16,734 nt of DNA. Source: Flavobacterium sp. Lineage in GTDB: Bacteria > Bacteroidota > Bacteroidia > Flavobacteriales > Flavobacteriaceae. Below are positions 1 to 5,948 of this stretch, piece after piece; position 1 is the first letter of the stretch; every line of letters begins with the position of its first letter. The stretch is from positions 1-16,734 of the forward strand of contig JASLID010000096.1 of NCBI GenBank assembly GCA_030153045.1, written 5' to 3'. A program made the translations under genes and the position numbers. A model generated the notes under the pieces. It did no database searches. It was not told the origin of the DNA and saw nothing but the letters and a program-made list of their open reading frames with translations.

Positions 1-47
1 AGCAGTAGTGCCAGTAGAAACAGATTCCCTTTTTAAAAAATGCAAGT

Positions 48-269
48 ATGATAATATTAGAAGAACAAACAGGATTAAACGGCTTTTTCAAGAAACTGAA
101 TTTTAAAAATTTTGCAAAAGCGGCATTTGCCCCGCATCTGCTCATTCCAAAGAACAAAAGAGGAATGCTTATAAAGGGCGCATTAGCACCACACACCTTG
201 ATTAAGAAAAATCAAAGAGGCAAGTTAATCAGAGGGGTATTTGCACCCCACACACTTTTAAAAAGATAG
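48..269 (+). CDS. Small basic protein with 19-residue tandem repeats (73 aa)
   Basis: I do not recognise the family. The N-terminus (MIILEEQTGLNG) is nearly the same as that of the next gene (MVILEDHTGLNA), so the two share a leader-like segment. From residue 28 the protein is made of repeats with an exact 19-residue period: APH at residues 28, 47 and 66, each followed by L/T-L-I/L and Lys/Arg, and RG at 38-39 and 57-58. The third copy is cut short by the stop codon. It is strongly basic, with no signal peptide or clear membrane span. It lies 4 bases before the next gene and is probably co-transcribed with it. An internal scaffold or DNA- or membrane-contacting virion protein would fit, but that is inferred from context only. 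Confidence 0.6.
   Translation: MIILEEQTGLNGFFKKLNFKNFAKAAFAPHLLIPKNKRGMLIKGALAPHTLIKKNQRGKLIRGVFAPHTLLKR
129..266 (+). repeat. In-frame 57-bp coding repeat, about 2.4 copies
   Basis: The repeat encodes the 19-residue unit APH-x-L-I/L-x-K-x-x-RG-x-L-I-K/R-G-x-x. Copies begin at 129, 186 and 243, the last being partial. The protein repeat is clearer than the DNA repeat, so it is kept by selection on the protein rather than being a recent slippage product. Confidence 0.7.
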
Positions 270-273
270 GTAT

Positions 274-984
274 ATGGTAATATTAGAAGACCACACAGGC
301 TTAAATGCAGGCTTGAACAAAGGGCTTAAAATTGGCAAAATGCTTAAAAAGAACGTCCGATTAAGAAACGTGTCTATCAAGAACGCTGTCAAAGTTGGTA
401 AAAAGATAATTCCGATTGCCTCTATGGCAATGAGTATTATTCCTGGAGGCGGTTTAGTCAGTAAAGTACTTGACAGTAAAGTAGGCAAACTGCTTACCAA
501 GGTCAAAGGCAGTAAAATCGGAAAAATAGCTACAAAAATAGGCAAGAGCAAAGTAGGCAAATTAGCAATAAACAATGTTGTGAAACCAGCCTTTAAAAAT
601 GCTATTGCAGGCAATCAGTCTGCTTACAACGAACCACAACAAATGGAAGCTTCCGAGCCAGTTGAAATGATGCCAAATGCAACTCCAACACCTGCACAGA
701 TTGAAACAATCGCACAGGTAAAAGGAGTTCCGGCGGAATCCCTAACTACAGGCACACCAACTGGCGAGGCAGTTCTAAACGATGCACAGATTGAAACCCT
801 TTCCCAAGTAAAGGATATTCCCGTGCAGAATTTGAAAGAAGAAGTACAGGCGCAAAGGGAAACCGCCCAAATCGAGAATGGTACAATCTCAACGGATAAA
901 CCAAACTACACTATTCCCATTGTGGTTGGCGTAGGTGTTTTAGGTGCGGTTGTCCTTTTAGCCAAAAGTTCAAAAAGTAATTAA
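274..984 (+). CDS. Repeat-rich protein with a C-terminal membrane anchor (236 aa)
   Basis: The family is not recognised. Visible parts, in order, are an N-terminal motif (MVILEDHTGLN) shared with the preceding gene; a basic, Gly/Lys-rich region; three exact 12-residue repeats of SK(V/I)GK type at 68-79, 80-91 and 92-103; two copies of an AQIET(I/L)xQVK unit at 141-157 and 171-187; and a hydrophobic segment at about 213-230 followed by a short Lys/Ser tail. That suggests a single-pass membrane protein with most of its mass on one side and the tail on the other. The start at 274 lies 4 bases after the previous stop and 12 bases separate its stop from the next gene. A membrane-associated virion protein is a reasonable inference. 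Confidence that this is a gene is high, but its function is unknown. Confidence 0.7.
   Translation: MVILEDHTGLNAGLNKGLKIGKMLKKNVRLRNVSIKNAVKVGKKIIPIASMAMSIIPGGGLVSKVLDSKVGKLLTKVKGSKIGKIATKIGKSKVGKLAINNVVKPAFKNAIAGNQSAYNEPQQMEASEPVEMMPNATPTPAQIETIAQVKGVPAESLTTGTPTGEAVLNDAQIETLSQVKDIPVQNLKEEVQAQRETAQIENGTISTDKPNYTIPIVVGVGVLGAVVLLAKSSKSN
475..582 (+). repeat. Three tandem 36-bp coding repeats (Lys/Gly-rich 12-mers)
   Basis: Three copies of a 12-residue unit with consensus SK-V/I-GK-L/I-x-T-K-x-x-x lie end to end at residues 68-103 of the 236-residue protein. Lys recurs at fixed positions, which would place charge along one face of a helix. Confidence 0.65.
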
Positions 985-996
985 TAAAGAGTAAAA

Positions 997-1593
997 ATGA
1001 AACAAGAGTTAATAACAATTAGTTCTGCCGTAGCAGTAGGCGCACTCTCACGAGGGCTTACAGGTACAATGACTGAAACATCTTCCAACACGGTAAAAAG
1101 TGTTGTCAATGGTGCGGTTGCTGTCGGTGCTGGATTCTTGGCAGTAAAGGTAAAAGGGAGCGATACCAAAAGCTCGCTTTTAAGAGGTTCAGCAATCGGG
1201 GTTTCCATTGCTCACGGTCTGGAATTGGTAAAAAATGTTTTTTCATCCGAAAAAATCGCCTCCAAACTGAACCCTGAAACGGCAATGGGAAGATTTATGC
1301 AAAAGGCAGCGGGTCTTTCGGGAGCAGTAAACGGTCTGAACGGCTATGTTGATGCCTATGGCAATTACCATGAAGACGGTTTGGGCGGTTATATCGATGC
1401 CAACGGCAATTATATTGAAGACGGCTTAAACGGTTACGACGATGACGACGGCTTGAACGGCTACTTTGACGAGGCAGGCAATTATGTGGAAGACGGCTTA
1501 AACGGTTATGACGATGAGGACGGTTTGGGGCTTTACGAAGACGAAGACGGTTTAGGGGCTTACATCGACGAAAACGGAAATTACATACTGTAA
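997..1593 (+). CDS. Protein with an acidic GLNGY-type C-terminal repeat tail (198 aa)
   Basis: The family is not recognised. Residues 1-110 are Ala/Gly/Val-rich, with two moderately hydrophobic stretches at about 35-50 and 62-78, so membrane association is possible but not certain. From residue 113 to the end the protein consists of seven Gly/Asp/Tyr/Asn repeats of two lengths: a 15-residue unit with consensus GLxGYxDxxGNYxED and a shorter 9-residue unit such as GLNGYDDED. The tail is strongly acidic, contrasting with the basic proteins before it. Such Asp/Asn/Gly repeats often bind calcium or form extended beta structures, but I cannot assign a known repeat family. It follows the 236-residue gene by 12 bases. 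Confidence 0.7.
   Translation: MKQELITISSAVAVGALSRGLTGTMTETSSNTVKSVVNGAVAVGAGFLAVKVKGSDTKSSLLRGSAIGVSIAHGLELVKNVFSSEKIASKLNPETAMGRFMQKAAGLSGAVNGLNGYVDAYGNYHEDGLGGYIDANGNYIEDGLNGYDDDDGLNGYFDEAGNYVEDGLNGYDDEDGLGLYEDEDGLGAYIDENGNYIL
1333..1590 (+). repeat. Seven GLNGY-type coding repeats, 45-bp and 27-bp units
   Basis: The order of units is 15, 15, 9, 15, 9, 9 and 14 residues. The 27-bp units look like 45-bp units lacking the six-residue xxGNYx part, so the array probably grew by unequal exchange followed by internal deletion. The DNA is still similar between copies, for example GACGGCTTAAACGGTTA near 1424 and 1493. Confidence 0.75.
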
Positions 1594-1633
1594 TCCACAA
1601 AAAAGAAGAAAAAATTTAATTCATAAAGAAAAA

Positions 1634-2200
1634 ATGGAAAATAGAAATCCGCAGTTGCAAAGAGCAATTAAAGTTTTAGGGGCAAGACAACGCCAACATA
1701 CACAAGCTGTAAGACCACAGCCGACAAAATTAGTCGATAAGACTTTTTACTTAAATCTGAGAGTTGACGGGATGAGTGGAATTAACCAACTCATTGACCC
1801 CAATACCAAGAAAATAGTTGGGATTACCAATTTTGACGGTAATATTTTAAATTCTGGTCGTGATGTAGTAATCGATGCTATCCGTGTGCAATTTACCACA
1901 AAAGGACAAAGAATTGAAAGTGCTGACTGGCAAAGTAGGGACACACTTCCAGCGGAATTGCAAAACGCTGATTTGAGATTGATTCAAACCAACGATATGC
2001 TAATTGACTTGCCAATGACCGATGTACAGGCGTTCAAAAACGAAGATTACCGCCCGATTGCCACTACTCCGCTTTTAAGAGCAAAAGAAGAGTTCAAATT
2101 GGAATTGGAATTTCCAAAAGGCGTTACCGTTCCTATCGCAAAAGAAGGAACTGGAATGTTTATGCGATTGGAATTCAGGGTAACTGAAGCAAAAAAATAG
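1634..2200 (+). CDS. Beta-rich protein, candidate jelly-roll capsid protein (188 aa)
   Basis: No sequence family is recognised. After a basic, Gln-rich N-terminal arm (about residues 1-33), the rest reads as alternating beta strands: FYLNLRV, GITNFDG, VVIDAIRVQFTT, LRLIQTNDMLIDLPM, EEFKLELEF and FMRLEFRV. A basic arm followed by about 150 residues of beta structure is the layout expected of a single jelly-roll virion protein. A terminator-like hairpin directly follows this gene, as is often seen after abundantly made structural proteins. The start is the ATG after an A-rich stretch. The capsid role is an inference from composition and position and needs structure prediction; a minor capsid or receptor-binding protein is equally possible. 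Confidence 0.5.
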   Translation: MENRNPQLQRAIKVLGARQRQHTQAVRPQPTKLVDKTFYLNLRVDGMSGINQLIDPNTKKIVGITNFDGNILNSGRDVVIDAIRVQFTTKGQRIESADWQSRDTLPAELQNADLRLIQTNDMLIDLPMTDVQAFKNEDYRPIATTPLLRAKEEFKLELEFPKGVTVPIAKEGTGMFMRLEFRVTEAKK

Positions 2201-2222
2201 TAATTCTTTCCTGTTAACTATG

Positions 2223-2256
2223 AAAAGCCGTAGTCAGTATAGGCTATGGCTTTTTT
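2223..2256 (+). terminator. Intra-operon intrinsic terminator or attenuator
   Basis: The 11-bp arms AAAAGCCGTAG (2223-2233) and CTATGGCTTTT (2244-2254) pair with one G-U wobble around a 10-base loop and end in a run of six T. Only 14 bases separate the T run from the next start codon, so there is no room for a promoter in between. It therefore probably acts as a leaky terminator that lowers expression of downstream genes relative to the 188-residue protein. Confidence 0.75.
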
Positions 2257-2270
2257 AATCTTAAAAAGTT

Positions 2271-2645
2271 ATGCGACAAATTCAATACGTTGTAAAAGCA
2301 ACAATCAGACCTGGAGAAAGCAACACTTCGGAAAATTTTAAACTGCCAATGGGCTTTACCACAGGTGCTGCACTTTACACCAACGGGGTTGAAAAAACAA
2401 TAAGTGCAATGGCATCAATCGAAATGAAAGACGATAACAGTATTTCCATTGTTCCCGCAATCCACATTGATAACTGGAAACAGTCAAACGGTGGCGAATA
2501 TGAAAAGAGTTTCAAGCCTATGAATTTTGACACGGGAAACAAGGATTATACTTTGATTTTCGCCCTTGATACGCCTTTAGCGGGTAATGTGCCTTTAAAA
2601 TTCCACGTCGTGTTTTTATATAACAATAACGTCAAAAAAGTGTAG
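2271..2645 (+). CDS. Beta-rich small protein, second candidate virion protein (124 aa)
   Basis: The family is not recognised. Nearly the whole length is predicted by eye as beta strands (IQYVVKATIRP, FKLPMGF, ISAMASIEM, SISIVPAIHI, YTLIFALDT, LKFHVVFLYN) separated by short Asn/Gly/Asp turns, with no signal peptide or membrane segment. This fits a compact beta-sandwich of about eight strands. It sits between the 188-residue and 102-residue beta-rich genes, giving three such genes in a row. Two unequal single jelly-roll proteins are the hallmark of P23-77/sphaerolipovirus-like capsids, which is why I raise that comparison, but no sequence similarity to those viruses is claimed. Its stop is 2 bases before the next start. 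Confidence 0.5.
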   Translation: MRQIQYVVKATIRPGESNTSENFKLPMGFTTGAALYTNGVEKTISAMASIEMKDDNSISIVPAIHIDNWKQSNGGEYEKSFKPMNFDTGNKDYTLIFALDTPLAGNVPLKFHVVFLYNNNVKKV

Positions 2646-2647
2646 TC

Positions 2648-2956
2648 ATGTTTGTAGAATCTGCTTTTATAACAAGAGAGTTCAAAGAGGAACAAATACC
2701 CATTCTGGAAAAGGTTACTTGTCTGTCAGTTGTAAACACAGGTACTGCGGTTGCTGTTATCAATGGGGTCAAAATATACCCCACACAAAAGCAAATCTTG
2801 ATTGTGCCTGACGGCACTTTCTCACGAGTACAATTAGAGGTTACCTATTTGGACGACAATACGAGTTCGATTTTATATCCTCCTGTCTATGTGAAGAAAG
2901 AAGTGTACTCAAAACAGCGAAACAAGATTTTACTTATCTACAAAAAACTAATTTAA
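2648..2956 (+). CDS. Small beta-rich hypothetical protein (102 aa)
   Basis: The family is not recognised. The middle (about residues 22-72) has the strand pattern VTCLSVVNTG, AVAVINGVKIYP, QILIVPDG and VQLEVTYLDD, typical of a small immunoglobulin-like or jelly-roll sandwich. The C-terminus is basic with several Lys and Tyr. There is no signal or membrane segment. It starts 2 bases after the previous stop and ends 1 base before the next start, so it is tightly coupled in the operon. A minor structural or spike-base protein would suit the context, but that is inferred. Confidence 0.5.
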   Translation: MFVESAFITREFKEEQIPILEKVTCLSVVNTGTAVAVINGVKIYPTQKQILIVPDGTFSRVQLEVTYLDDNTSSILYPPVYVKKEVYSKQRNKILLIYKKLI

Positions 2957-2957
2957 A

Positions 2958-3764
2958 ATGGAGCAATTAGATGATTTGATGGATAGACTGGGGAGCGACA
3001 AATTTTGTGCTGTTACAGTTACCGAGAGGGAAACCTCAAAACCGATTTTCCGAAATGTAACCCACGAGCAGATAAAAAATGAGTATGGAACACCGGAAAG
3101 CTTTTTTGAAAAACTCTATAACGATGGTTACACCAAACTAACGATACAGGAGAAGCGAAAGAACGGGGCAAATGCCTTTAAGATTGAGGGAGAGCCTTTC
3201 GCTGTGACTTTCGGAGAGACAGAAAAGAAATCAAAAACCAATGAATCAGAGCCGATGGAAACCGCCAAAAAGAAGAAGAAAAAGAAAAAAAGCGGTTTGA
3301 TGGGTTTGGGAATCGCTGAAATTTTTGATTTGAAACTCCAAGCCCATGACAGAGGGGAACTGGCTCGTAAACTTGAAGAATCGGAACGGCTAAACAGGGA
3401 ACTCAAAACCAAAAATGATGAGTTGACCGAAGAAAAGTTACAGAAAAGGTACACCAAAGAGAGTAATGACAGCCTGAATAATATGCTGTTGGGCGTGGTA
3501 AAACAAGCCCCATTAATCTTAAAGGGATTGGGTTTTAATGTGCCTGTTGAAAGTGGCGGTTTGGCGATGGCTTCCGCTGATGATTTACAGGACGAGAATT
3601 ATTCAGATACTAAAAAAGCATTCTTGGATATTATCAAAACCCTTGATGATGATACCATAGTACTGCTGTCGGCTATATATCATAAAATCAACGAAAAGAG
3701 CGAAAACAATGTTTTCTCACAAGAGTTATTCGGGTTATTACAAAAACATCAAATGTTAGTATAA
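2958..3764 (+). CDS. Coiled-coil protein with a poly-Lys tract (268 aa)
   Basis: The family is not recognised. Residues 1-85 look like a small mixed alpha/beta domain. Residues 104-111 are eight consecutive lysines, flanked on one side by Thr/Glu-rich sequence and on the other by the Gly-rich SGLMGLG. Residues 124-170 are heptad-like and rich in Glu/Lys/Leu, consistent with a coiled coil, and the rest is helical. The cytosolic composition and Lys run suggest nucleic-acid or phosphate contact, perhaps a scaffold linking genome and shell. The gene lies 1 base from both neighbours. The poly-Lys tract is encoded by mixed AAA/AAG codons, so it is selected rather than a polymerase slip. Confidence 0.55.
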   Translation: MEQLDDLMDRLGSDKFCAVTVTERETSKPIFRNVTHEQIKNEYGTPESFFEKLYNDGYTKLTIQEKRKNGANAFKIEGEPFAVTFGETEKKSKTNESEPMETAKKKKKKKKSGLMGLGIAEIFDLKLQAHDRGELARKLEESERLNRELKTKNDELTEEKLQKRYTKESNDSLNNMLLGVVKQAPLILKGLGFNVPVESGGLAMASADDLQDENYSDTKKAFLDIIKTLDDDTIVLLSAIYHKINEKSENNVFSQELFGLLQKHQMLV

Positions 3765-3765
3765 A

Positions 3766-3960
3766 ATGAGCGCATTAAGTATAAAAACAAAAGAAACAAA
3801 CCCTTTTAAATTACAGAAAAAGGCAAAGCTGATTCAGGAATTAGTGGATTTAGATAACGAGGTTTTGGAAAAACTGGTAGAACTGAAGAAATCCAAAAAG
3901 GCAATTGCAATGGTTACCGATCCCGAAAGTTGGCAGACGATAAAAGAGTTCATAATGTAG
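3766..3960 (+). CDS. Small helical hypothetical protein (64 aa)
   Basis: The family is not recognised. It is a charged, all-helical small protein (Lys/Glu/Leu-rich, with an amphipathic stretch at about residues 19-48) without signal or membrane segment. Its ATG lies 1 base after the preceding stop, which supports it as a real coupled gene. The same frame stays open for another 28 codons past its TAG stop (to TAA at 4045-4047), but nothing else shows that this is used. Confidence 0.5.
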   Translation: MSALSIKTKETNPFKLQKKAKLIQELVDLDNEVLEKLVELKKSKKAIAMVTDPESWQTIKEFIM

Positions 3961-4057
3961 GTAGTTGGAGTAGCCTGTCTGTACGCTCCATTTACAGGCG
4001 GGCGAAACAACTATAAAGCACAGCTGTATAACCATTGCTCCATTTAAGAGAGTAAAG

Positions 4058-4139
4058 ATGAAATTACTAAAGTAAAATGAACCTATGGCAGGGACAACCC
4101 TGTCGGATGCTCAAAATGAAATTGATAAAGTAAAAATGA
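4058..4139 (+). repeat. Imperfect 24-bp direct repeat containing duplicate mini-ORFs
   Basis: ATGAAATTACTAAAGTAAAA at 4058 and ATGAAATTGATAAAGTAAAA at 4116 are near-identical and each encodes a five-codon ORF (MKLLK, MKLIK). They lie in the only loosely packed stretch of the operon (3961-4172). This stretch looks like a degraded or duplicated small gene, or a translation-restart region. Confidence 0.4.
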
Positions 4140-4261
4140 AATTGGGAGCAGTAGTTACAGCCAAAAAAGAAGATGAAAAGACAAGGTTTACACAATCCAG
4201 CAATTATAACGGCAGTTGCCTCATCGCCCGCAGGGCAAAAGGCAATCGCAAACACACTTGA
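4085..4261 (+). CDS. Possible small overlapping ORF (58 aa)
   Basis: This ATG-started frame begins MAGTTLSDAQNEIDKVKMKL and overlaps the next, better supported gene by 89 bases in another frame. The first 30 residues are plausibly helical and protein-like; the part overlapping the next gene is basic and irregular and may be only an out-of-frame run. It could be a real small gene, or the surviving front of a frameshifted one. The only supporting signs are its open length and a position that fills the gap between 3960 and 4173. Confidence 0.2.
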   Translation: MAGTTLSDAQNEIDKVKMKLGAVVTAKKEDEKTRFTQSSNYNGSCLIARRAKGNRKHT

Positions 4262-4670
4262 AAATGCCAATGCAGGGGTAAATGCCACCGCTTCGATAGT
4301 GAAAGGGGTTTTGAAAACTGGGTTGTTTTTAGGGATTGGGTATTTCGCTTACAGGAAGATATTTGGAGGTTTTTCTCCTTTAAGAGAAAACAAAAGAGAC
4401 AAGCCAAGCAATATCTCAACGGGAATGGCTAAAAATAAGGCAGAAGCCATTTTTAGTGCAATGTATGGAATGGGTAACGGCTTCAAATCGGTAAAGCAAA
4501 ACCTTATGGGTGTAAATCCTAACGGATTTGTGAGAATCCATAATGAATTTGGAATGCGTAAAGGAGTTAACCCGTTTTCAAAAAAAATGACTTTGATTGA
4601 TTGGTTTACCGACCAGTTCAGCCAAAACGAACTAATGGAATTACGCTTTTTAATCCCCAACTTTTTTTAA
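4173..4670 (+). CDS. Membrane-anchored protein with an annexin-like helical domain (165 aa)
   Basis: The layout is an Ala/Asn-rich helical N-terminus, one membrane span at about residues 44-60 (VKGVLKTGLFLGIGYFAY), a basic stop-transfer stretch, and a C-terminal domain at about 88-165. That domain has the pattern A-E-A-I-F-x-A-M, then FVRIHNEFGMR, then L-I-D-W-F and QNELMELRFL, which aligns by eye with the C-terminal domain of the next gene. The spacing of helices and the AF/EFG-x-R signature recall annexin-type four-helix repeats; this is a resemblance, not a family assignment. The two genes appear to be paralogues from a tandem duplication. A role in a virion membrane or in lysis/entry is inferred from context. 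Confidence 0.55.
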   Translation: MKRQGLHNPAIITAVASSPAGQKAIANTLENANAGVNATASIVKGVLKTGLFLGIGYFAYRKIFGGFSPLRENKRDKPSNISTGMAKNKAEAIFSAMYGMGNGFKSVKQNLMGVNPNGFVRIHNEFGMRKGVNPFSKKMTLIDWFTDQFSQNELMELRFLIPNFF

Positions 4671-4672
4671 TC

Positions 4673-5095
4673 ATGGACAGTTCAAAAATACTGCCTATCT
4701 CGGTTGGTGTAGCGGGATTAGGGATATTGCTTTTTGCCATATCGCAGGCAAACAAAAATAGGAATGGCAATGCGTATCAGGACGGCAGTTCAATGGCAGA
4801 TAGCATTAACGCTAAGGATATAGCCACCACGCTTTACAATGCAATGAAAGAAGCCGATTTCACCAATACCGAAAAGCGCAAAACCATTTTAACGACGTTG
4901 ACAGGAATAAGTCAAGGACAATTCTCATTAGTAATCAAAGCTTTTGGAAGCAGGTATTATAACACCGTTACGGGCAACACTTATTTTGCCCTTTGGCAGA
5001 CACCAGTTAAGCATCCTTTGAAAGTTTGGTTAAAGGAAGAATTAAGTGATAGTGATTATCAATTATTAAAATCAAATTATCCAAAATATTTATAG
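4673..5095 (+). CDS. Membrane-anchored annexin-like domain protein, paralogue of the previous gene (140 aa)
   Basis: The ATG at 4673 (MDSSKILPIS), two bases after the preceding stop, is chosen over an upstream in-frame ATG at 4601 that would overlap the previous gene by 70 bases. Residues 7-23 form a membrane span. Residues 48-140 hold a helical domain with IATTLYNAMKEAD, TILTTLTGIS, FSLVIKAFGSRYY and LKVWLKEELSDSDYQLLKS. This matches an annexin-repeat rhythm and the preceding protein's domain (AM, FG-x-R, L-x-x-W, S-x-x-x-L positions). The topology is probably a short N-terminus and one span, with the domain on the far side. It is likely a structural or entry-associated membrane protein by context. 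The exact function is unknown. Confidence 0.6.
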   Translation: MDSSKILPISVGVAGLGILLFAISQANKNRNGNAYQDGSSMADSINAKDIATTLYNAMKEADFTNTEKRKTILTTLTGISQGQFSLVIKAFGSRYYNTVTGNTYFALWQTPVKHPLKVWLKEELSDSDYQLLKSNYPKYL

Positions 5096-5097
5096 CA

Positions 5098-5805
5098 ATG
5101 ACCACAGAAGATAAAGTATGGATTGGCGGGGGTATTGCCCTTGCACTCGGTGGCGGTATTTATTATTTCGTTCAGAAAAGCAAAGACAAGCAACAGGTAG
5201 AAGATTTTGAAAACACTGAAGAGCCAGTACCAAATACTGCACCCATTCCGATAAAAACGCCACCGCTTGCAACAGTTCCTTATATCCCGATAAAAACAGT
5301 TGCAGAACCGCCTGTTCGGGACGCTGATACTTTCAGGTATAGTGTCGGTCAGGAAGTAATGGCAACAGGATTTAACGGTACAAAAACATACGATGCCCGA
5401 AAAATGGCAGACGGAAATTATACCAGTGAGGGAATCCGAAAAGCCACTTTTAAAAAGGGCGATAAAATCGGAAAAATCATTTGGGTAGGCAAAAGACCTG
5501 ACGGCACGTACCGCTATGTTGCCCAAAGAAACGGGGCTTTTATGGATGATATTTATTGGATTCCCGACCACAGCGTAATAAAGCCAGTAGGTAAAATACT
5601 GCCGACTGTTTCCGCAGTTCCCACATCAGGAGCAACGGGTATTGACAAAGCCAAACTGCTTAAAAAAGGCAGTAAGGGAATGGAAGTAAGAACCTTGCAA
5701 ACCCTGCTCAACATCAAGGCTGACGGAGATTTTGGAAGGAATACCGAAAATGCACTTTTTACCCAAAAGGGAGTAAAACAAATCAGACTTAAAGACTGGA
5801 GATAA
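5098..5805 (+). CDS. Membrane-anchored peptidoglycan-binding protein (235 aa)
   Basis: An N-terminal span at about residues 5-24 (IGGGIALALGGGIYYFV) is followed by a Pro/Thr/Lys-rich linker (about 30-75) and a beta-rich middle domain at about 78-165 with an SH3-like feel (FKKGDKIGKIIWVGK). At the C-terminus, residues 186-235 contain a PG_binding_1-type motif: KGSKGMEVRTLQTLLN, then ADGDFGRNTENAL. The protein is predicted to sit in a membrane and hold peptidoglycan outside it. Its stop codon overlaps the next start (TAATG), and the endolysin gene follows one small gene later. It is plausible as a cell-wall-engaging virion protein or a lysis accessory factor. Confidence 0.7.
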   Translation: MTTEDKVWIGGGIALALGGGIYYFVQKSKDKQQVEDFENTEEPVPNTAPIPIKTPPLATVPYIPIKTVAEPPVRDADTFRYSVGQEVMATGFNGTKTYDARKMADGNYTSEGIRKATFKKGDKIGKIIWVGKRPDGTYRYVAQRNGAFMDDIYWIPDHSVIKPVGKILPTVSAVPTSGATGIDKAKLLKKGSKGMEVRTLQTLLNIKADGDFGRNTENALFTQKGVKQIRLKDWR

Positions 5806-5948
5806 TGAATGCAAGCACAGGAGTATGGATTGGATTGGGAGTATTAGGCGCACTTATTATCGCTTCAATGGATAATGAGACAAGCCCTAAATCCGATACC
5901 AAAGAAACCGACAAACCGAAAGTTGAACCCAAAAAAGTACAATTGTAA
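5805..5948 (+). CDS. Tiny single-pass membrane protein (47 aa)
   Basis: The start ATG overlaps the previous stop as TAATG, and its own TAA overlaps the next ATG in the same way. This double coupling is the main reason to accept so short a gene. Residues 7-21 (VWIGLGVLGALIIAS) form one membrane span, followed by a charged Lys/Asp/Pro-rich tail. It sits directly before the endolysin, so a holin or antiholin role is possible, but a minor virion membrane protein fits equally well. There is no recognisable family. Confidence 0.65.
   Translation: MNASTGVWIGLGVLGALIIASMDNETSPKSDTKETDKPKVEPKKVQL

Noticed and set aside
1..36. Possible 3' end of an upstream gene in frame 1 (stop at 34-36) or an alternative frame 2 tail.
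   Set aside because: Too few codons are visible to choose the frame; both read as plausible protein ends, so no gene is called.
258..614. Minus-strand open frame rich in Leu/Ile/Pro with apparent membrane character.
   Set aside because: It is antisense to the Lys-rich 236-residue gene, and complements of Lys/Gly codons naturally give hydrophobic residues.
1295..1600. Long minus-strand open frame opposite the GLNGY repeats (101 codons, Arg/Asn/His-rich).
   Set aside because: It is a shadow of the repetitive coding strand; it has no leader and a composition dictated by the repeat.
4601..4672. Upstream in-frame start for the 140-residue membrane protein.
   Set aside because: It would overlap the previous gene by 70 bases and bury the membrane span; the ATG at 4673 follows the usual 2-base spacing.
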